The notes beneath the pieces were generated by a model. The model saw nothing but the letters and a program-made list of their open reading frames with translations, was not told the origin of the DNA and did no database searches. Position numbers and translations under genes: made by a program. Shown here one piece after another: positions 1 through 4,623 of a DNA stretch of 7,140 nt. The DNA is from Pseudonocardiales bacterium. GTDB lineage: Bacteria > Actinomycetota > Actinomycetes > Mycobacteriales > Pseudonocardiaceae. The DNA lies in NCBI GenBank assembly GCA_025465385.1, contig JAODNG010000479.1, positions 1 to 7,140 of the forward strand, given 5' to 3'. The stretch's first letter is position 1; each line of letters starts with the position of its first letter.

Positions 1-273
1 CATCGTGTTGATGTTATCGATCAGCGTCTGGGTCGCCGAGGGACCCAACAAACCCAATACCGCCGTAAGCACGATCACTGCGGGAAAGATCGAAAGAACA
101 CTGTAGTAGGTCAGCGCTGCAGCCCAATCGCTGAGATTATCCTTCCCGAACTCCCTCACCGTGCGCTTGAGCACCGCCCACCACGAACGCTTGGACAGCT
201 CAGTAGGACCCTCCGGCCCACCCGCAGCAGGTGAAGCCACTACATCACGCTCGGGTGTGCGCTGTCCCACCAC
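1..273 (-). CDS. YihY/BrkB-family inner membrane protein, N-terminal part (cut by window edge)
   Basis: This is the first 91 codons of a gene that continues past the left edge. After a hydrophilic N-terminus of about 45 residues comes a family-typical block: WWAVLKRTVREFGKDNLSDW, then AAALTYYSVLSIFPAVIVL and a glycine-rich first membrane helix. The run from 'DWAAALTYY' to 'SIFPA' is the hallmark start of the YihY/virulence factor BrkB family (once annotated as ribonuclease BN). Members are polytopic inner-membrane proteins of about 280-400 residues with no settled biochemical activity. An in-frame TAG (286-288) limits the start to GTG codons at 279, 273 or 270. I chose 273 because AGAGGG (282-287) lies 8 nt before it, while only 2 nt separate it from 279. 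The gene points away from the PAP2 gene, with about 670 bp between them. Family call is firm; the exact start is not. Confidence 0.88.
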   Translation of the reverse strand, partial: MVGQRTPERDVVASPAAGGPEGPTELSKRSWWAVLKRTVREFGKDNLSDWAAALTYYSVLSIFPAVIVLTAVLGLLGPSATQTLIDNINTM

Positions 274-281
274 GTCCACCG

Positions 282-287
282 CCCTCT
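282..287 (-). promoter_or_regulatory. Candidate ribosome binding site of the YihY/BrkB gene
   Basis: The minus strand reads AGAGGG here, complementary to the 3' end of 16S rRNA, 8 nt before the GTG at 273-271. It sits too close to the GTG at 279 to serve that codon, which is why the later start is preferred. Confidence 0.45.
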
Positions 288-451
288 ACGCCAGCATCGA
301 CCGATCGTGTCCCGAAGTACCCGGCAGGACCGGACAACACACCCAACCAGACCAATTAACCTAGGTAGGCCAGGACACGCCACAACGCGGCGCCACCGGG
401 TCAAAGACGACTCATCGATCGCTTACCTTGCCGCTGGTCTGCGCCGAGCGC

Positions 452-488
452 GCTCGCCGACGCCACATGGGATACCCGCTTCCGCCCC
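452..488 (+). repeat. Imperfect direct repeat, copy 1
   Basis: This copy matches 796-830 in two blocks: GCTCGCCGACG, then (after 6 nt here, 4 nt in the other copy) GGGATACCCGCTT-N-CGCCCC, 20 bases with one mismatch. The two-base length difference shifts the reading frame between copies, so the match is in DNA rather than in one conserved protein frame. The origin could be an old local duplication; nothing in the flanks identifies it. Confidence 0.55.
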
Positions 489-602
489 ACCAGGGACCAA
501 GTTCAACAACTCGCGTGCCATTAAGACCGGTCCCAGTCAACAGCGCGATACCGTGGCCCCGCCGACAGGACTGGTCCGACGAGGCGCCGCTCGGTCTCAG
601 CG

Positions 603-838
603 ATGTCGGAGTGGGCCGAGGAGCTGGGCGCCAAGTGGGAGGGCGACGAGCTGGTCACCTATGGCTACCCGTCGCTCACCGGCCTCCTTGGGTAGTACGA
701 AGAGGGGAGTACGTGCCGGACAACGACGTCCAGGTCAGTCATCGCATGCGGTGCTCCACCTGGACGCCTGCCCCTGGCCCGCCGCTCCGCGACAAGCTCG
801 CCGACGTGACGGGATACCCGCTTTCGCCCCTCGGTTAG
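603..838 (+). pseudogene. Possible broken coding remnant, unknown family
   Basis: From the ATG at 603 a short frame reads MSEWAEELGAKWEGDELVTY and on to a TAG at 693-695. Nearly all its codons end in G or C, and the acidic and aromatic residues look like a real protein. After about 692 another frame takes over the coding-like character, with 'GEYVPDNDVQVSHRM' and later 'LRDKLADVTGYPL', ending at TAG 836-838. One reading is a small gene broken by a frameshift near 690. The other is chance in GC-rich DNA. I do not recognise a family, and no good ribosome binding site precedes 603. Confidence 0.22.
796..830 (+). repeat. Imperfect direct repeat, copy 2
   Basis: Partner of 452-488; the copies start 344 bp apart. 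This copy falls at the end of the possible broken coding remnant, where it would encode LADVTGYPLSP before a TAG stop. Confidence 0.55.
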
Positions 839-885
839 GGGGTTCAGGATCGTTTGCGGATTCTGCGGCAGCAAGGTAGCCCGAG

Positions 886-912
886 ACCCGGCTGACCCAT
901 GCTCAGCCGGGT
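886..912. terminator. Perfect 10-bp hairpin upstream of the PAP2 gene (terminator or leader structure)
   Basis: ACCCGGCTGA (886-895) and TCAGCCGGGT (903-912) are exact inverted complements around a 7-nt loop. Neither side has a run of T, but stem-only terminators are common in actinomycetes. Its place is odd for a terminator: no confident gene ends nearby on either strand, and it lies only 29 nt before the GTG at 942. It could end a transcript of the decayed region to the left, act as an attenuator or stability element in the PAP2 leader, or be a palindromic protein-binding site. Confidence 0.5.
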
Positions 913-945
913 ATGCGCCGCTCCATCACCATGACGAAGCCGTGA
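913..945 (+). CDS. Possible 10-residue leader ORF overlapping the PAP2 start
   Basis: Directly after the hairpin an ATG opens MRRSITMTKP, whose TGA (943-945) overlaps the GTG at 942-944 as GTGA. Such stop-start overlaps often couple translation of two frames. There is no strong ribosome binding site and the peptide is too short to judge by codon use, so chance is a good alternative. It matters only if GTG 942 is the real PAP2 start. Confidence 0.15.
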   Translation: MRRSITMTKP

Positions 946-2072
946 GCGAGAAGCCAAGGCCACGTGTCGCGCCCAGTCATCGACGCGGGCAGTATGCATC
1001 CATGGCGAGATATCATGCGCGCAGGCGATCGGCGGAGTACCGACAAAAAGGACCGGAGCCCTACCCCCGCTCGGTAAGCTTGGCAGCCGGTATGCAACGC
1101 GGGCTCTTGCGTCTTCGCCGCAGTACCAATGATTGGCTCACGGTGCGGTGCGGGTTTGCTGCCTTCGTGCCAGCGGCTGTCGCTTTGGTCAGCTTGCGCA
1201 AACGGCTCGGCGTGCCGGCTGTGGTAACGCTTCCAGCCATATCGCTCCTCCCGCTGGCGGTGGCGGCAATAACGCCGTTGAGCAAATGGCGCTACATTGC
1301 CGTTGGGACAGCCTACATGTGGGCATTCAAGGTGACCTGGGAATTACCCTACGAAGCCCGGAAAAAGACGCAACGGCCGGTTCATGTCCGCTATCCGATC
1401 CGGATCGACAGCCTGCTCGGCGGCGGCGTACCGCCCACCGTGCGCCTACAGCGCGCCTTGCGTGATCCCACGACGGTGACCCCGCTCGACAGAGCAGTCG
1501 CGGGAATCTATGCCTCCTGGTTGGTCCCGCACCTGATCCTGGGCTGGATCCTGCTCCGCCATCCGCAGTTCATTCCCCGGGCAGCCGGGCGACTCGCCGC
1601 CACCTACCACCTCACCACGCCCTTCTACTGGTTGATCCCCACTGCCCCGCCGTGGTTGGCCTCAGAGTCAAGCGGTGAAATGAACGGTGAAGTCCAGCGA
1701 GTGCTACGGCATGTGATCCGCGATCTGCGCAACCAACCGCGGCGCGAGACTGATAACTCCCCAGGCAACCCCTCGGGCTCCATGCCCTCGGACCACATCG
1801 CCGCGGCAGCAATCACCGCCATGGCACTATCAGAAATAGACGTCGCATACGGTGTGTTGGGCTGGTCGTACGTGGTGCTCGCCAGTTTCGCCGTTGTCTA
1901 TCTCGGCGAGCATTACCTCATCGACGTTCTCGCCGGACTTGCCGTCGCCCAAACGGTCCGGCTTGCAGAGCCCTTCGTGAGCCCCTTCGTGCGTCAGCTA
2001 GCTCACGTACTCAAACAGATCGCTAGCAGTACCACGAAATCATCCTTAGTGACCGGAGACGGCCATCCATAG
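942..2072 (+). CDS. Membrane PAP2-superfamily protein, AUR1/inositol-phosphotransferase type
   Basis: Probable membrane phosphatase or phosphotransferase acting on a lipid phosphate or phosphorylated polyol. Numbering from GTG 942 (376 residues): hydrophobic helices lie near 66-85, 89-113, 115-136, 186-207, 219-239 and 304-340. Motifs are PTAPPW at 233-238, typical of the AUR1-like (PAP2_3) branch; SMPSDH at 280-285, the PSxxH-like motif with His285; and YLGEHYLIDVLAG at 320-332 with His324 and Asp328, the charge-relay motif. The segment YPIRIDSLLGGGVPPTVRLQ (151-170) is the branch-specific replacement for the classic KxxxxxxRP motif. All catalytic positions seem present. The start is uncertain: the first 50 codons have poor third-position GC (about 31 of 50), and ATG 1002 or ATG 1092 are alternatives; 942 has no clear ribosome binding site. 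Substrate is unknown; no neighbour points to inositol or ceramide metabolism. Confidence 0.85.
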   Translation: MSEKPRPRVAPSHRRGQYASMARYHARRRSAEYRQKGPEPYPRSVSLAAGMQRGLLRLRRSTNDWLTVRCGFAAFVPAAVALVSLRKRLGVPAVVTLPAISLLPLAVAAITPLSKWRYIAVGTAYMWAFKVTWELPYEARKKTQRPVHVRYPIRIDSLLGGGVPPTVRLQRALRDPTTVTPLDRAVAGIYASWLVPHLILGWILLRHPQFIPRAAGRLAATYHLTTPFYWLIPTAPPWLASESSGEMNGEVQRVLRHVIRDLRNQPRRETDNSPGNPSGSMPSDHIAAAAITAMALSEIDVAYGVLGWSYVVLASFAVVYLGEHYLIDVLAGLAVAQTVRLAEPFVSPFVRQLAHVLKQIASSTTKSSLVTGDGHP

Positions 2073-2119
2073 CTGAACATTTGACAGACTCCCAGACCAC
2101 CAAGTCGTCGCCTAGTAGG

Positions 2120-2144
2120 GCCAGGGCCCCCCTTCGGCCCCGGC
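2120..2144 (+). terminator. Probable terminator after the PAP2 gene
   Basis: GCCAGGGCC (2120-2128) pairs with GGCCCCGGC (2136-2144) over a 7-nt loop, with one A/C mismatch. It lies about 47 nt after the PAP2 stop. There is no T run, as is usual for actinomycete stem terminators. Confidence 0.4.
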
Positions 2145-2283
2145 AGGGAGAACACGCGCCGAGAGAAAATCACCACAAACATGCCACTACGCGAAGAACA
2201 ATTGGCAAGATTCACTTCCGGATCGTCGAACGTCGGGTGACAGTCGACGCAACACAGCCCGACTCGCCCGCTCCGCAGCCTTT

Positions 2284-2314
2284 CGCGGCTCCTCCCGATC
2301 GTGGAAGAGCCGCG
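2284..2314 (-). terminator. Probable terminator after the integrase relic
   Basis: CGCGGCTC (2284-2291) and GAGCCGCG (2307-2314) pair perfectly. After one C/A mismatch the stem continues with TCC/GGA around the loop CGATCGT, giving 11 pairs. It lies 26 nt past the integrase stop on the minus strand and could also stop read-through from the PAP2 gene. No T tail is present. Confidence 0.45.
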
Positions 2315-2340
2315 TCGGCGTTCGAGTGATTAGCGTGCTA

Positions 2341-2811
2341 TTACGCCACCGGCACCAAGGCCCCAGCCGCGCCGTCGTCGCCGTCCTCCTCTTCCTTGCT
2401 CTCGACCGCGCTGTCGTCCGTCCGGCCAAGGTCGACCAGCTCGCCGAGCGCATCCGCGATGCTCCGGTCCCGGTCGGTCGTGGCGTGCTGGTAGATCAGC
2501 GCCGCACGCATCGACCCGTGCCCCATCCGGTGCATCAGTTCACGGGTTGTCGCGCCGGAGTTGGCCGCAAGCTGGTTACCGGTGTGCCGGAGATCGTGGA
2601 AGTGAAATCCGGCGGGCAACCCCGCCGCTGCCACGACCACTTGCCACTTGGTGCTCCGGCCGAAGTTCCCTCGGCGCAGGATGGCGCCCTTTTCGCCCCG
2701 GAACACCAGACCCTCGGCGCCCGGTCCCGCATAACGCTCGACATGTCGGCACAGCTCATCGACCAGCACGTGCTCGTGACTCCAGTGCTTTGGATGCTTC
2801 TGAACCTCCAC
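2341..2811 (-). pseudogene. Tyrosine site-specific integrase, C-terminal catalytic remnant
   Basis: The 156-residue frame matches the second half of a phage-type or ICE-type tyrosine recombinase. HDLRH at 72-76 supplies the His and second catalytic Arg, MGHGSMRAALIYQHAT (96-111) supplies the box-II His98 and the nucleophile Tyr107, and an acidic tail follows, as in many actinomycete integrases. Missing are the arm-binding and core-binding domains and the first catalytic Arg region; full-length relatives have roughly 350-420 residues. The first residues (VEVQKHPKHWSHEHVLV) fit the strand just before the usual 'KT.AG.R.V.LP' hairpin, so the break lies inside the catalytic domain. In frame upstream, no ATG, GTG or TTG occurs before a TAA at 2881-2883, so no longer version exists here. 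Recombination activity is very unlikely. It marks an old integrated element whose other end was deleted or replaced next to the ATP-grasp gene. Confidence 0.85.
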
Positions 2812-2827
2812 TTCGACTACTGAGCAT

Positions 2828-2832
2828 GGGAG
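2828..2832 (+). promoter_or_regulatory. Ribosome binding site that fixes the ATP-grasp start
   Basis: GGGAG (extending to GGGAGAAG) sits 5 nt before ATG 2838. The other in-frame ATG at 2826 overlaps this site and has no ribosome binding site of its own, so 2838 is preferred. Confidence 0.65.
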
Positions 2833-2837
2833 AAGTA

Positions 2838-4292
2838 ATGATCCCTTCCTACAACGGTGACCAGGTCGATGGTGACCAGGTTATGGCGGGTAGTGCAGAG
2901 CCGGATACCACACAGGCGGCGATTGACCGGTTTCATCAGATCCTGGGGAAGCAGGACATCGCAGAGACCACCCGGCGGCTGCTTATGCGTGAGCAGTGTG
3001 CCGTCGGTCTGCAGATGCATGGACGGCCTCTGACTCAGGTGCTGCGTCCGCGGCTGATCAGTGGTGGAGACCACGCGCGGGTGTGCTCGGCCGGTTCGCT
3101 GTTGGCTGGAGCGCTTCAGCGGCTGGTCGGGTATGCGTTGGACGACGGCGAAGTCGGCGATCATGTGCGCGAGGTTTTGGCCTTGACGCCGGTGGAAACG
3201 GCCCTGGTCGCGATGTCCCCGCCGACGGATGGGGACAGCCCACACTCCAGATTTGATGGCTTTGTCACCACCGACCGGCTGGTCTTCGTGGAGTTCAATC
3301 CCGATTCCCCAGCGGGCGCACTCACTCAGGAAGCGCTCGCTGAGATCTTTGCGGCCACCCCGGCAATGCAGGCATTCACCGGCGACTACCGGGTGCAGGC
3401 CACCTCGGCCCGCCAGCAGATCGTCGAGAACCTCACTCGCGCGTGGACCACTGGTGGCATGCCCGGGGACGGACCCCGGGTCGCCATCGTGGAGTGCGGG
3501 GAGTCGAAGTTCAGTTGGGAGTTCACCATGCTGCACGCCGAGTTGCACCGCCAAAGGGTGCCAGCGGTGATCTGCTCCGTTGACGACCTGCGCTACGACT
3601 CCACGCATCGCCGCCTGTGTAGCCACGATGCCGATGGTCATCGGCAGCCGATTACCGTCGTTCACCGGCGCGCTTTGCTCAATGATCTGTTATCCCGCTA
3701 CGGCCCCGACTTCATCGACCACCCTCTGCCTCGGGCCTGGTCCGCCGGCGCCTGCATCATGGTGAATTCCTTCACCAGCCAGCTGTCCACCAAGAAATCC
3801 GCCTTGACCTTGTTCGCCGATCCCCGCACCAGCGTCCTGCTCTCGCCGCAGGAGGCGGCCGCCGCCCAGCGATATCTACCGTGGACGCGGCTGGTGCGTC
3901 CCGGATCCACCACTTACCGTGGGGAAGAGATTGACCTGTCGGCCTTCGCCCGCACGCACCGCGAAGGCCTCGTCCTCAAGCCCAATGACGACTATGGCGG
4001 CCAGGGCATCGTGTGCGGCTGGCAGACCAGCGACGAGGACTGGCAAAAGGCACTGTCTCATGCAATGAACGATCCGCACGTCATCCAAGAACGCATCCCG
4101 ATCCCCAAGGCCCGCTACCCCACCTGGGCAGACGGCGGCCTGCGCATCGAGGCCTACTACGAAAGCACTGACCCGTACCTGTTCGCTTCCACGACCCACG
4201 GCTGCATCTGTCGACTGTCCCCGACCGCTCTGCTCAACGTCAGCGCCGGTGGAAGCTGCGTCCCGGTCTTCCAGGTAGCACCCCGAGCCTGA
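2838..4292 (+). CDS. Circularly permuted ATP-grasp family protein (glutathionylspermidine-synthase-like)
   Basis: A predicted cytosolic ATP-dependent carboxylate-amine ligase of 484 residues; substrate unknown. N-terminal block: AVGLQMHGRPLTQVLRPRLI (55-74), then VFVEFNPDSPAG (149-160), equivalent to the 'EyN.DtPt' signature of circularly permuted ATP-grasps. Next are RVAIVECGESKFSWEF (214-229), ITVVHRRALLNDLL (272-285), and VNSFTSQLSTKKSALTLFAD (309-328), matching the 'NAF.skl..KKallALL.D' block. LPWTRLV follows (347-353). The nucleotide site is GLVLKPNDDYGGQGIVCGW (377-395), with a candidate ATP lysine (381) and glycine loop, then VIQERI (415-420). The C-terminus has the usual 'RLSPTALLNVSAGGSCVPVF' (459-478). 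The frame stays open upstream to 2547, but that part is antisense to the integrase relic and is not counted. No alpha-E domain, transglutaminase or Ntn-hydrolase partner, often found with such enzymes, is in the window. Promoter not identified. Confidence 0.8.
   Translation: MIPSYNGDQVDGDQVMAGSAEPDTTQAAIDRFHQILGKQDIAETTRRLLMREQCAVGLQMHGRPLTQVLRPRLISGGDHARVCSAGSLLAGALQRLVGYALDDGEVGDHVREVLALTPVETALVAMSPPTDGDSPHSRFDGFVTTDRLVFVEFNPDSPAGALTQEALAEIFAATPAMQAFTGDYRVQATSARQQIVENLTRAWTTGGMPGDGPRVAIVECGESKFSWEFTMLHAELHRQRVPAVICSVDDLRYDSTHRRLCSHDADGHRQPITVVHRRALLNDLLSRYGPDFIDHPLPRAWSAGACIMVNSFTSQLSTKKSALTLFADPRTSVLLSPQEAAAAQRYLPWTRLVRPGSTTYRGEEIDLSAFARTHREGLVLKPNDDYGGQGIVCGWQTSDEDWQKALSHAMNDPHVIQERIPIPKARYPTWADGGLRIEAYYESTDPYLFASTTHGCICRLSPTALLNVSAGGSCVPVFQVAPRA
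2856..2881 (+). repeat. Short tandem repeat at the 5' end of the ATP-grasp gene
   Basis: GGTGACCAGGT occurs twice with a 15-bp period (2856-2866 and 2871-2881), encoding the in-frame duplication GDQVDGDQV at residues 7-15. Each unit carries the near-palindrome GGTGACC. The variable, non-conserved N-terminal tail of the protein would tolerate such a duplication. Confidence 0.6.
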
Positions 4293-4623
4293 GCGCGGCA
4301 TTGCTCGTTGGCGGGAGCAAGGTTGGCAGGTTGCCGTATCCGTCGATGTGCGCCACGACGCCCTCGGTGGCGGTGGGACCGCCTCGTCGGGGAGCGCAGG
4401 GCCCAGTGCGGTCTCGTCGCCGCGTGCGAGGGGAGCGACCGGCCGCGGAAAGGCGTCATGGGTGAAACTGGGTGCTTGACTCTGGCACCTGTACCTCGTG
4501 CTGTGTGGTGCCGGCCGGGTGCAGAAACGCGACTTGCACACCTTGTTGCTCATCCGCAACCAGAAGGCCTGCCGCTACCGAAGACTGGTCGTTGACAGTG
4601 CGGGACGCGGCCGAAGCCTCGCA
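4293..4623. other. Gap between convergent genes; no recognisable gene
   Basis: About 330 bp lie between the 3' ends of the ATP-grasp gene and the minus-strand hydrolase gene. Two short hairpins occur in the left part. One stretch (about 4519-4578, plus strand) has GC at the third position in nearly every codon and would read VQKRDLHTLLLIRNQKACRY. It has no convincing start and runs into the antisense of the hydrolase gene, so it may be a scrap of a lost gene or chance. No clear terminator for the hydrolase gene, RNA gene or mobile-element end is visible. Confidence 0.45.
4301..4320 (+). terminator. Possible terminator after the ATP-grasp gene
   Basis: TTGCTC (4301-4306) and GAGCAA (4315-4320) pair perfectly over an 8-nt loop, beginning 8 nt after the stop codon. 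The stem is short and has no T tail. A second small hairpin, GGCGGT-GGG-ACCGCC (4369-4383), lies further along and may help. Confidence 0.3.

Larger units (their letters stand above)
274..885. other. Long gap without a confident gene; short coding-like scraps
   Basis: About 600 bp separate the leftward YihY/BrkB gene from the hairpin before the rightward PAP2 gene. Several frames stay open, but their translations are rich in Arg, Pro and Ser and resemble no family I know, as expected from random high-GC DNA. The promoter of the YihY/BrkB gene should lie here. The minus strand offers TTGTGG (385-380) and TAGGTT (363-358) spaced 16 bp apart, a poor match to the vegetative consensus. The region also holds two coding-like segments and a direct repeat, listed separately. 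I see no tRNA, rRNA or CRISPR structure. Confidence 0.5.

Noticed and set aside
358..385. Promoter TTGTGG-16-TAGGTT for the YihY/BrkB gene
   Set aside because: Too many mismatches to the consensus to list as a feature; such matches are frequent by chance.
307..879. A 190-residue plus-strand open frame in the left gap
   Set aside because: The translation is Arg/Pro/Ser/Ala-rich without motifs, and coding-like character appears in other frames; no ribosome binding site was seen.
2073..2340. tRNA gene or attachment site beside the integrase relic
   Set aside because: I looked for a T-arm (GGTTCRA-like) with matching acceptor arms on both strands and found none; no repeat pair that could be attL/attR is visible.
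2547..2837. Upstream extension of the ATP-grasp frame by 97 codons
   Set aside because: It is exactly antisense to the integrase catalytic domain, its residues are Arg/Pro-rich and unlike the family N-terminus, and a good ribosome binding site supports ATG 2838.
2817..3665. A 282-residue minus-strand open frame
   Set aside because: It is the antisense of the ATP-grasp gene, whose family motifs are unmistakable; the minus frame has no recognisable motif and stays open because of GC bias.
3876..4559. A 227-residue minus-strand open frame
   Set aside because: It covers the 3' end of the ATP-grasp gene in antisense and then the gap; composition is low-complexity and no family is recognisable.
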